Positions 1-7,716 of a DNA stretch of 9,994 nucleotides are shown one piece after another. Where the stretch lies: positions 1 to 9,994 of the forward strand of contig DATKZB010000399.1 of the NCBI GenBank assembly GCA_035528235.1, written 5' to 3'. Under the pieces are notes generated by a model. It was not told where the DNA came from. It did no database searches and worked only from the letters and a program-made list of their open reading frames with translations. Both the position numbers and the translations under genes were made by a program. This DNA comes from DATKZB01 sp035528235 (GTDB lineage Bacteria; Planctomycetota; Phycisphaerae; FEN-1346). Position 1 is the stretch's first letter, and every line of letters starts with the position of its first letter.

Positions 1-936
1 GTGATCTCGCTGGACGGGCGCCCCGTCGTACTGGTTCGAGCCCCAGAGGCGGGCCCGTTTGAGGTTCTCGGCCAAGTCGCGATGGACTTCCGACGCCAGA
101 TCCAACACCGTGCTGCCGCGCGGCAGGATGAAGGGCTGGCCCGGGTCGACCGGCTTGCCGGGTTCCTTGCTGTAGACGCGGATGATGTCGAGCATCCGGA
201 AGCACGTGGCGGCCAGTTCGTCCATGCCGCGCCCGGTCTGGGCGCTGGTGGCCAGCATGGGGAGCGTCTGGCCGTGAAGTTCCCCGAGGGCCGCGAAGTT
301 GTCCTCGGCCCCCGGCAAATCGACCTTCGTCCCGACCAGGAGCATCCGCTTGGCCGCGCCCCCCTCGGGCACCTCGCGGCCTTCGGGCACGATGCCCCGG
401 GCCTGGATCACCTCCAGGCACACGTCGACCTGTTCCAGGATGTCCAGGGCGGCCAGGTCGATGCACACCAGCAGGCCGTCGGCGTTCCGCACGCACCCCA
501 TCATGCCGGGGGGGACGCCGTCGGGCGTGACGGGCGGCAGGTCGACGAGTTGAATCTGGATGTCCTCGAAGGCCATCATCCCCGGCACGGGCCCGTGCGT
601 CGCAAACGGATACGGCGCCACGTTGACGTGGGCCTTGGTGACGGCGGCCACGATGGCGCTCTTGCCGGAGTTGGGGGTTCCGACGAGTGCAAACTGCCCT
701 GCCCCGTGTTTATCGACGTGGAAGGGGTCGATGCCGCTCTTGCTTCGGACCTCGCGGGCGGCCTGGCGGAACTTGGCCAGTTTCCGCTTGAGGTCCCCCT
801 GCATCTTCTCGGTCCCCTTGTGCTTGGGGATCGTGGCGTACATCTCTTCGAGGGCGGCGATCTTCTCGGCCGTGGTCTTCGCGGCACGGAAGGCCCTGTC
901 GGCCTTCAGGTACATCGGTGTCAGGTTTGCCGGCAT
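1..936 (-). CDS. DRG/Obg-like GTPase with C-terminal TGS domain (3' end cut by window)
   Basis: 312 residues are visible, read from ATG at 936-934 down to the window edge with no stop. The order is a helical, basic N-terminal region (about 1-75), a GTPase core (about 80-248), and a TGS domain from about 249 that runs off the edge. The P-loop is GTPNSGKS (86-93). Switch I is near YPFATHG (109-115). The G4 position is TKVD (203-206) and G5 is near TSA (230-232). The TGS part (IRVY, LPRGSTVLDLASEVHRDLAENLKRARLWGS pattern) closely follows eukaryotic and archaeal DRG proteins, so probably only about 20 residues are missing. GTPases of this kind bind ribosomes or tRNA-related complexes; a role in translation is inferred. 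The switch II motif is DLPP (132-135) instead of DxxG. A GAGG ribosome-binding site lies 6 nt before the start. The gene diverges from serS. Family assignment is firm, precise function is not. Confidence 0.9.
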   Translation of the reverse strand, partial: MPANLTPMYLKADRAFRAAKTTAEKIAALEEMYATIPKHKGTEKMQGDLKRKLAKFRQAAREVRSKSGIDPFHVDKHGAGQFALVGTPNSGKSAIVAAVTKAHVNVAPYPFATHGPVPGMMAFEDIQIQLVDLPPVTPDGVPPGMMGCVRNADGLLVCIDLAALDILEQVDVCLEVIQARGIVPEGREVPEGGAAKRMLLVGTKVDLPGAEDNFAALGELHGQTLPMLATSAQTGRGMDELAATCFRMLDIIRVYSKEPGKPVDPGQPFILPRGSTVLDLASEVHRDLAENLKRARLWGSNQYDGAPVQRDH

Positions 937-979
937 CGTCAACCTCAGAAGCGCCGTCGCCGCCCGCGCGCCTGGCGGT

Positions 980-1007
980 ATTCTACTCCCTGCCGCGACG
1001 TTTGCAA
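980..1007 (-). promoter_or_regulatory. putative sigma70-type promoter for the GTPase gene
   Basis: On the minus strand, TTGCAA (1007-1002) is followed after 16 bp by TAGAAT (985-980), which matches TATAAT at five of six bases. Transcription would begin near 973, giving a leader of about 37 nt before the ATG at 936. This is by-eye consensus matching only. Confidence 0.45.
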
Positions 1008-1032
1008 CCCGGCGCAGCGCCGACCAAGAATC

Positions 1033-1061
1033 TTGCAACGGCCCCGCCCTTCGGGCACAAT
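1033..1061 (+). promoter_or_regulatory. putative sigma70-type promoter for serS
   Basis: TTGCAA (1033-1038) and CACAAT (1056-1061) are separated by 17 bp. Each matches the sigma70 consensus at four of six bases. Transcription would start near 1068, about 33 nt before the serS ATG. The spacer holds a small GCCC-TTC-GGGC hairpin (1046-1056). The -35 hexamer is identical to the one proposed for the divergent GTPase promoter. Confidence 0.4.
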
Positions 1062-1100
1062 AAACGTACCCGAACGCACCTTCTGCGTGGAAAGGCCTTC

Positions 1101-2396
1101 ATGCTCGACCTGGAAACCATCCGGACCCGGACCGACGAGGTCCGCGCCAACACGGCCAACCGACGCATGACGGCCGACATCGACAAGGTCCTGGCCCTGG
1201 CCCAGGAGCGGTCGACGCTGATCCAGCAGACCGACGCCCTCCGCGCCAGCGTCAAGGATCTGAGCCGCCGCATCGGCCAGGCCAAGAAAGACGGGGCCGA
1301 CGACGACGCCGTCCGCGCCTGCAAAGACGAGGTTGCCGCCGCCAAGGAAGGCCTTGCCACCCAGGAGGCCCGCCTGGCCGAGGTCGAGACCGAACTTCGG
1401 GCCGAGCAGGCCCTGATCCCCAACCTGACGCACCCGGACGCCCCCGTCGGTGCCGACGAGAGCGCGAACCGCGAACTCAAACGCTGGGGCGAGGTGCCCC
1501 ACTTCGACTTTAAGGTGCGCGACCACGTGGACCTGGGCGAGGCCCTCGACATCCTCGATTTCGACAGCGCCACCAAGGTGACCGGGTCGAACTTCTACTT
1601 CCTGAAGAACGAGGCGGTGCTGCTGGACCTGGCGCTTCAGCGGTTCGCCCTGGACGTGCTCCGCGACGAGGGGTTCACGCTGTACACCACGCCCGACATG
1701 GCCCGGATGAAGGTGCTGGAGGGCACGGGCTTCAACCCGCGCGGCGACGAGACGCAGATTTACCGCATCGACGGCCAGGACCTGGGGCTGATTGCGACGG
1801 CCGAGATCACCCTGGGGGGCCTCCTGATGGACCAGATTCTGCCGGCCGACCGGCTGCCCCTGAAGGTGGGGGGCCTCAGCCACTGTTTCCGCGTCGAGGC
1901 GGGTGCCTACGGCCGGGCGTCGCGCGGCCTGTACCGGGTCCACCAGTTCACGAAGATCGAGATGTTCGCCTTCACGGCGCCCGAGGCGTCCGACGCCATG
2001 CACGCCGAGTTGCTGCGCATCGAGGAACGCATCTACCAGGCCCTGGGCATTCCGTACCGGGTCATCGACATCGCCACGGGCGATCTGGGCGGCCCGGCGT
2101 ATCGGAAGTTCGACCTGGAGGCGTGGATGCCGGGCCGGGGCGAGGGCGGCGAGTGGGGCGAGATCACCTCCACGTCCAACTGCACCGACTACCAGGCCCG
2201 GCGGCTGGCCATCCGATTCCGCCGCGCCCAGGGCGCCCGGCCCGAACTCGTCCACACCCTCAACGGCACCGCCATCGCCGCCAGCCGCACCCTCATCGCC
2301 ATCATCGAAAACTACCAGCAGGCCGACGGGTCGGTCGTGGTGCCCGAGGTGCTGCGGCCGCTGACGGGCTTCGACCGCATCGGTCCGCGCGGCTGA
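1101..2396 (+). CDS. serS: seryl-tRNA synthetase
   Basis: Cytoplasmic class II aminoacyl-tRNA synthetase that charges tRNA-Ser with serine using ATP. The 431 residues match the usual length of about 425-430. Residues about 1-105 form the long antiparallel coiled-coil arm that grips the tRNA. The catalytic domain follows, with the serine-binding TAE motif (233-235), motif 2 around CFRVEAGAYGRASRGLYRVH (262-281), and motif 3 NGTAIAASRTLIAIIENYQ (388-406). The STSNCTDYQARR block (357-368), typical of SerRS, is also present. ATG 1101 is chosen because it begins with the standard MLDLETIR N-terminus and has GGAAAGG 5 nt upstream; an upstream extension of the frame to 918 runs into the divergent promoter region. 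It is followed after 18 bp by a large palindrome. The gene is intact and looks fully functional. Confidence 0.98.
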   Translation: MLDLETIRTRTDEVRANTANRRMTADIDKVLALAQERSTLIQQTDALRASVKDLSRRIGQAKKDGADDDAVRACKDEVAAAKEGLATQEARLAEVETELRAEQALIPNLTHPDAPVGADESANRELKRWGEVPHFDFKVRDHVDLGEALDILDFDSATKVTGSNFYFLKNEAVLLDLALQRFALDVLRDEGFTLYTTPDMARMKVLEGTGFNPRGDETQIYRIDGQDLGLIATAEITLGGLLMDQILPADRLPLKVGGLSHCFRVEAGAYGRASRGLYRVHQFTKIEMFAFTAPEASDAMHAELLRIEERIYQALGIPYRVIDIATGDLGGPAYRKFDLEAWMPGRGEGGEWGEITSTSNCTDYQARRLAIRFRRAQGARPELVHTLNGTAIAASRTLIAIIENYQQADGSVVVPEVLRPLTGFDRIGPRG

Positions 2397-2414
2397 TACT
2401 ACTACTTACGCGCC

Positions 2415-2472
2415 GTAGCGCGGGGGTTTATCCCCCGCGCAGGATCCCGCGGGGGATAAACCCCCGCGCTAC
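2415..2472. repeat. twin palindromic element, family A, copy 1
   Basis: A perfect 25-bp inverted repeat (2415-2439 against 2448-2472) has an 8-nt centre. Each arm is itself a hairpin: GCGCGGGGG-TTTAT-CCCCCGCGC at 2418-2440, and its mirror image in the right arm. The 27 bases at 2448-2474 are identical to 5190-5216, so this is a dispersed repeat. Its site 18 bp after the serS stop would suit a transcription barrier or RNA-stabilising hairpin, but no T-tract follows, so it is not a standard intrinsic terminator. Confidence 0.9.
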
Positions 2473-2561
2473 AGCCTGATGGCGGTCCACCATTGGATTC
2501 CCAAGCAGCTGCTCTGTGCCCAAGTGGCGTTGCAGGACTAACATCGGCTGCCGCAAGGCCG

Positions 2562-2590
2562 TTGTCCTGGACCGCGCGGGACGGTATAAT
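2562..2590 (+). promoter_or_regulatory. sigma70-type promoter for the membrane protein/kinase operon
   Basis: TTGTCC (2562-2567, four of six to consensus) and a perfect TATAAT (2585-2590) are separated by the ideal 17 bp. A TATAAT is rare by chance in DNA this GC-rich. The predicted start is near A2597, giving a leader of about 110 nt to the chosen ATG at 2708. An in-frame ATG sits exactly at 2597, so a leaderless start is possible but less likely. Confidence 0.65.
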
Positions 2591-2707
2591 CGGTCGATGG
2601 GTTGGGGTGGCGCCTGGCTTGCGGCACGGCACGTCGTTGCGATAGCCCGACCCAATAGCACCCGCAACGGCCGGCGGCGCCAGAGGACGGGTCACGGGGG
2701 GGGAACG

Positions 2708-3048
2708 ATGTTCCAGTTCGGCGAAATCCTCACCCTCGGCCTCGGCACCGTCGCCGCGATCTATCTGCTGACTAATCGCGGTGCCATCGCCAGACTGCCG
2801 GCGCTGCGGGTCCTTGTCATCCCCTTCATCCTGATGACCGTCGCCTGGGTCGCCACCGTCCTGGAGGGCATTCCGGGCGGGGGTGCGCGGACCATCGTGT
2901 TCCTCCAGGGAAGCGCGACCATCGCCCGCCAAGGCGGTCTGGCCAGCGAGTTGCTCAACGTCGTCGAACACCTGGCCTACACGGCGGCAGCCGTCGCGCT
3001 GCTGGTGGGCGTGTGGCGGGCCCGCCGGCTTGGGCGGGAGGGCACCTC

Positions 3049-3052
<4 letters not shown>
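2708..3052 (+). CDS. small three-helix membrane protein, probable partner of the downstream sensor kinase
   Basis: 114 residues, not a family I recognise. Three likely membrane helices lie at about 7-22, 33-53 and 86-104. Between helices 2 and 3 is a loop of about 30 residues (GIPGGG to SELLN), and the protein ends in a short basic tail (WRARRLGRE). Acidic residues flank the helices (E53, E81, E87). The stop codon overlaps the kinase GTG start as GTGA, so the two are very likely co-translated. The helix layout resembles the N-terminal membrane part of that kinase, suggesting a duplicated sensor module. ATG 2708 is chosen because it follows an eight-G run (2696-2703) at 4 nt and begins directly with the hydrophobic protein. 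An upstream in-frame ATG at 2597 would add 37 arginine-rich residues. A role as sensor subunit or kinase modulator is inference from position. Confidence 0.8.
3036..3042 (+). promoter_or_regulatory. ribosome-binding site that fixes the kinase GTG start
   Basis: GGGAGGG ends 6 nt before GTG 3049, inside the end of the previous gene. It favours GTG 3049 over the in-frame GTG 3013, whose extra 12 residues would only lengthen the overlap. Confidence 0.65.
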
Positions 3053-4914
<1,862 letters not shown>

Positions 4915-4950
4915 GGCGTCTCAAGGTTGCGTACTCACACCACCGCTTGT

Positions 4951-5027
4951 GCGCGGTGGGTCCCCGTACCTACCGCGCTTACCCGCAGTCGGACATCGAG
5001 CGCGGCGGGTGCGGGGACCCGCCGCGC
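4951..5027. repeat. twin palindromic element, family B, two inverted units
   Basis: Two 28-bp units (4951-4978 and 5000-5027) lie in opposite orientation, separated by 21 bp; they differ at 4 of 28 positions when one is reverse-complemented. Each unit is a hairpin with an 11-bp stem and a 6-nt loop. The stem of the second unit, GCGCGGCGGGT with ACCCGCCGCGC, is perfect; the first has one G-T wobble. A third unit is at 6444-6471. The element starts 36 bp after the kinase stop and may block readthrough or stabilise the mRNA end, but no T-tract follows. Confidence 0.88.
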
Positions 5028-5064
5028 AGCAGCCTTCCCGCCGCGCAAACACGCAATGTTAAAC

Positions 5065-5073
5065 TGCTATAAC
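5065..5073 (+). promoter_or_regulatory. putative extended -10 promoter upstream of holA
   Basis: TGCTATAAC combines the TGn extension with a -10 hexamer matching consensus at five of six bases, in a locally AT-richer patch. No convincing -35 lies 17 bp upstream (GCAAAC at 5045-5050). Transcription would start near 5080 and cross the family A palindrome before reaching holA. Confidence 0.35.
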
Positions 5074-5098
5074 CAGACGCCCACCCAGGTCAAACCAA

Positions 5099-5231
5099 CA
5101 TTTTGCATCGTGAATCACAAGCGGCCGTCAGAGCATCGCTTGTAGCGCGGGGGTTTACCCCCCGCGCCACATGTCCTAAACCCCACGGCCGCGGGGGATA
5201 AACCCCCGCGCTACAGGCTCGATGCAAAATG
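5099..5231. repeat. possible MITE-like unit: 12-bp outer inverted repeat around a family A palindrome
   Basis: CATTTTGCATCG (5099-5110) is the exact reverse complement of CGATGCAAAATG (5220-5231). The pair encloses the family A element, giving a 133-bp unit with terminal inverted repeats and no coding capacity. A second GCATCG at 5133-5138 can pair with the inner part of the right repeat instead. No clear target-site duplication is visible outside the ends. Copy 1 of family A at 2415-2472 lacks this outer repeat. Confidence 0.5.
5141..5215. repeat. twin palindromic element, family A, copy 2
   Basis: 26-bp arms (5141-5166 and 5190-5215) form an inverted repeat with one mismatch (C5158) around a 23-nt centre. 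The right arm and one further base (5190-5216) are identical over 27 bases to 2448-2474. As in copy 1, each arm is itself a short hairpin around a TTTA/TAAA loop. The centre is unrelated to the 8-nt centre of copy 1, so the arms are conserved but the spacer is not. Confidence 0.88.
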
Positions 5232-5346
5232 CTCAAACGCCCTGAGACCCGTGGCGCCGCCGAAACTACCCCCTGGACAACCCGCCCCGCCATCGCGTAC
5301 AAAGGCGCTCGTCGACACGCCGGCACACCTGAAAGGCCCATGCCGC

Positions 5347-6420
5347 ATGGCGCGGCGCAGCCCCAAACCCGACGCCACCGTCAAACGCCTGAGCGACTTC
5401 GCCGCCAAGAAGTCGCCCGGCGAGCCGCTGCCCATCTACGTCTTTCGCGGCACAGACCCGTACCTGCTGGACAAGGCCCGGCAGATCGCCCGCGAACGGG
5501 TTATCGGCGATGCCGAGCCCGGCCTGGCCCTGCTCGAACTCCGGGGGGCCGACGCCGGCCTGGCCGACGTCTTCGACGCCCTGCGGACGCTGCCCTTCCT
5601 GGCGCCGCGCCGGCTGGTGCTCATCCGCGAGGCCGACCCTTTCATTAACGAGGGCAGCCGCGACGCCCTCCTGAAGTACCTCGACGCCCCGTCGCCCACG
5701 GGCGTCCTGTGCCTGGAGGTGGCCGCCTGGAACGGCGCCACGAAACTGGGCAAGCGCGTGACCGAGGTCGGTCTGGTCGTCCACTGCGAGGTCGACAAAC
5801 CTTACAAGATTCCCGGCTGGCTTCGGAGCGAGGCCCGGAAACGCTTCGGCAAAGACCTGACGCCGGCCGCCGCCAGCATGCTCCAGGAGTACCTGGGCAA
5901 CGACTTCGCGGCCCTGACACACGCCGTCGAGGTCCTGACGCTGTACGTGGGCGACGCGACCGCCATCGACACGCCCGAGGTCGACGCGTTGGTAGCGCGC
6001 GGCCACCACGAGCGCGTCTGGGACCTGTGCGACGCCGTGGCGGCCCGGCAGGTGCCCCGGGCGCTGACGTTGCTGGATGCCTTCTGGACCGAGGGGATGC
6101 AGGCCCCGCAGATCGTCGGGCTGCTGCGGCCGACGTTCCGGCAACTCGTCCGCGTCCGGTCGTACGCCGCGCGGATGAGCATCGACGCCGCCATGGACCG
6201 GGCCAAGGTGCCCCGGCCGGCGTTCGACCGCGTCCGCCGGGCCGCCGCCGCGTTTACCGAGGCCAACCTGGCCGACGCGTACCAGGCCCTCGTCGATGCC
6301 GACCTCGAGGCCAAGACCACCCCGAACGACCGGCTCGCCATGGAGGCCCTGGTCCATCGCCTGTGCAACGCCAGCGCCGCCCAATGGACCGTCGCGACGC
6401 ACGGCGCCGCCGGTTTCTAG
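5347..6420 (+). CDS. holA: DNA polymerase III delta subunit
   Basis: Clamp-loader subunit that opens the beta sliding clamp during replication. The 357 residues are close to the usual length of about 340. The N-terminal AAA+-like fold begins at PIYVFRGTDPYLLDKARQIA (29-48), which matches the usual HolA opening (hydrophobic strand, G-x-D/E-P-x-L). It continues through FLAPRRLVLIREADPF, the KPYKIPGWLRSEARKRFGKDLTPAA region that precedes the helical lid, and a C-terminal collar domain ending in DADLEAKTTPNDRLAMEALVHRLC, a HolA hallmark. There is no Walker A, as expected for delta. ATG 5347 is chosen because GAAAGG (5331-5336) lies 10 nt upstream and the MARRSPKPD start is plausible; GTG 5251 would add 32 atypical residues. 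A family B palindrome follows the stop by 23 bp. It appears to be transcribed alone or with the next operon. Confidence 0.9.
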   Translation: MARRSPKPDATVKRLSDFAAKKSPGEPLPIYVFRGTDPYLLDKARQIARERVIGDAEPGLALLELRGADAGLADVFDALRTLPFLAPRRLVLIREADPFINEGSRDALLKYLDAPSPTGVLCLEVAAWNGATKLGKRVTEVGLVVHCEVDKPYKIPGWLRSEARKRFGKDLTPAAASMLQEYLGNDFAALTHAVEVLTLYVGDATAIDTPEVDALVARGHHERVWDLCDAVAARQVPRALTLLDAFWTEGMQAPQIVGLLRPTFRQLVRVRSYAARMSIDAAMDRAKVPRPAFDRVRRAAAAFTEANLADAYQALVDADLEAKTTPNDRLAMEALVHRLCNASAAQWTVATHGAAGF

Positions 6421-6443
6421 CGCCGCTGAATTCTATGCCTTTT

Positions 6444-6471
6444 GCGCGGCGGGTCCCCGTACCCGCCGCGC
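6444..6471. repeat. palindromic unit, family B, single copy
   Basis: A 28-bp hairpin with a perfect 11-bp stem (GCGCGGCGGGT / ACCCGCCGCGC) and loop CCCCGT. It differs at only one position from the reverse complement of 5000-5027. It lies in the 87-bp gap between holA and the mtlD-type gene, 36 bp before the next start codon. It could act as a terminator-like barrier after holA or as a 5' leader hairpin for the next operon. Confidence 0.88.
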
Positions 6472-6507
6472 GGGACGTAAACGAACCTCATAGAGAGACC
6501 TACCTCG

Positions 6508-7713
6508 ATGCCATCCACCGCCCAACCCGTCGCCGTCCAGATCGGGGCCGGCAACATCGGCCGCGGGTTCATGGGCGAACTGTTCTGGCGCGGCGGATAC
6601 CGGACCGTCTTCGCCGACGTCGACCGCGCCGTCGTCGACGCCCTGCGGGCGCGCGGCTCGTACGAGGTCCATCACATCACGAACGCCGGCGACGAGGTCG
6701 TCCGCGTCACGGACTGCGGCGCCGTCGACGGCTGCGACGTAGCCGCCGTGGCCCGGGCCGTCGCCGGGGCCCGCGTGGCCTGCACGGCGGTGGGAGTCCG
6801 GGCCCTGAAGGCCGTGGCGCCGGCCCTGGCCGCGGGCATCGCGCGACGCCTGGCCCGGGGCGGCGACCCGCTGAACGTCATCACCTGCGAGAACCTCATC
6901 GGCGCCGGCCGGTTCCTGGGCGACCTCGTGTGGGACCAACTGGAGCCGCGCATCGCCGACGGCACGTGCCCGCCCATCGACCGCCCGGAGTTCGACGCCC
7001 GGGTCGGCTTCGTCGAGGCCGTCGTCAGCCGCATGGTGCCCGTCGTGCCCGACGCCGTCCGCCGCCGCGACCCGCTCTGGATTGCGTGCGAGCCGTACGC
7101 CCGGCTGCCGGTCGACGGCACGGCGTTTCGCGGCCCGCGGCCCGCGTTCCCCGGCCTGGAGGCGGTCGAGAACATCCTGGCCTACCAGACCCGCAAACTG
7201 GCCGCCCACAACATGAGTCACGCCCTGTGCGCCTACCTGGGTCACCGCGCCGGGTACGAGTTTATCTGGCAGGCGATGGACGACGCGGCGATTGCCGCCC
7301 ACGTCCGCGCCGCCATGGACGAGACCGGCCGCGCCCTGGTCGCCCGGTTCGGCTTCGAGCCCCAGGAGCAGCGCGCCTACGAGGCCGACCTGCTCCAGCG
7401 GTACCGCAACCGCGCCCTGGGCGACCAGGTCTGCCGCGTGGCCGCCGACCCCTTGCGCAAACTCGGCCCCGACGACCGCCTGATCGGCTCGGCCCGGCTG
7501 TGCATTGAGGAAGGCATCGAGCCGATGCACGTCGTTCTAGGCATCCGGGCGGCCCTGGCCTACGACCACGCCGCCGACCCGGGCGCCGTTCAACTCCAGG
7601 AGATGTTGCGCGAGCGCGGCCGGGCGTACGTGTTGCGTGAAGTGTGCGGCCTGTCGGCCGGCGAACCGCTTTTCGCCCAACTCATCCGCGAGCCGGCGCT
7701 GGGCAAGGAGTAG
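6508..7713 (+). CDS. mtlD: mannitol-1-phosphate 5-dehydrogenase family protein
   Basis: Predicted cytosolic NAD-dependent polyol-phosphate dehydrogenase; the family converts mannitol-1-phosphate to fructose-6-phosphate. The 401 residues compare with about 380 for E. coli MtlD. The dinucleotide site is GAGNIGRGF (13-21), with the NAD-selecting acidic residue in FADVD (35-39). TCENLIGAG (126-134) and VGFVEAVVSRMVP (166-178) match the E. coli ACENM and VGFVDSAVDRIVP regions. The catalytic K-x4-N-x2-H is K230, N235, H238, and PLRKLGPDDRLI (315-326) is another family block. It starts 36 bp after a family B palindrome, with only a weak GAGAGA ribosome-binding site. The next gene begins 3 nt after its stop. 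No mannitol transporter or mtlR is in view, and it heads a radical SAM operon, so the true substrate may be another phosphorylated polyol. Confidence 0.82.
   Translation: MPSTAQPVAVQIGAGNIGRGFMGELFWRGGYRTVFADVDRAVVDALRARGSYEVHHITNAGDEVVRVTDCGAVDGCDVAAVARAVAGARVACTAVGVRALKAVAPALAAGIARRLARGGDPLNVITCENLIGAGRFLGDLVWDQLEPRIADGTCPPIDRPEFDARVGFVEAVVSRMVPVVPDAVRRRDPLWIACEPYARLPVDGTAFRGPRPAFPGLEAVENILAYQTRKLAAHNMSHALCAYLGHRAGYEFIWQAMDDAAIAAHVRAAMDETGRALVARFGFEPQEQRAYEADLLQRYRNRALGDQVCRVAADPLRKLGPDDRLIGSARLCIEEGIEPMHVVLGIRAALAYDHAADPGAVQLQEMLRERGRAYVLREVCGLSAGEPLFAQLIREPALGKE
7705..7710 (+). promoter_or_regulatory. strong ribosome-binding site of the B12/radical-SAM-like gene
   Basis: AAGGAG ends 6 nt before ATG 7717, within the last codons of the dehydrogenase gene. 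It is the best Shine-Dalgarno match in the window and fixes the start. Confidence 0.75.
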
Positions 7714-7716
7714 CGG

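Larger units (their letters stand above)
2397..2707. other. intergenic region after serS
   Basis: These 311 bp hold the twin palindrome at 2415-2472 and a sigma70-like promoter at 2562-2590. Nothing recognisable was found between 2475 and 2560. An open frame runs from 2516 into the next gene, but its translation before 2708 is arginine-rich and unlike a protein start, so I treat it as non-coding leader. Confidence 0.6.
4915..5346. other. repeat-rich intergenic region before holA
   Basis: These 432 bp carry a family B twin palindrome (4951-5027), an extended -10 promoter (5065-5073), a 12-bp outer inverted repeat (5099-5110/5220-5231), and a family A twin palindrome (5141-5215). The final 115 bp (5232-5346) are open in the holA frame from GTG 5251, but the translation is proline-rich and does not resemble a HolA N-terminus. 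Confidence 0.7.

Noticed and set aside
1..1170. Long + strand open frame opposite the GTPase
   Set aside because: It lies antisense to a gene with clear P-loop and TGS motifs and continues into the serS 5' region. Its composition is that of a GC-rich shadow frame and it has no recognisable domain.
945..2255. 436-aa minus-strand open frame opposite serS
   Set aside because: serS covers it with all class II synthetase motifs. Long antisense frames are expected at this GC content.
2415..2472. Classical rho-independent terminator after serS
   Set aside because: The hairpin is strong, but no T-tract follows on either strand, and the same arm sequence recurs upstream of holA. It is annotated as a repeat, though a role in ending transcription remains possible.
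4951..5215. CRISPR array or tRNA cluster suggested by closely spaced hairpins
   Set aside because: The repeats are inverted and belong to two unrelated families with irregular spacing. No cloverleaf or regular spacer pattern is present.
5251..5346. GTG 5251 as the holA start
   Set aside because: It would add a proline-rich stretch of 32 residues not typical of HolA and has no clear ribosome-binding site; ATG 5347 has GAAAGG upstream.
5709..7508. 599-aa + strand open frame across holA and mtlD
   Set aside because: It spans two well-supported genes and the repeat between them in another frame, with an Arg/Pro/Gly-rich translation.
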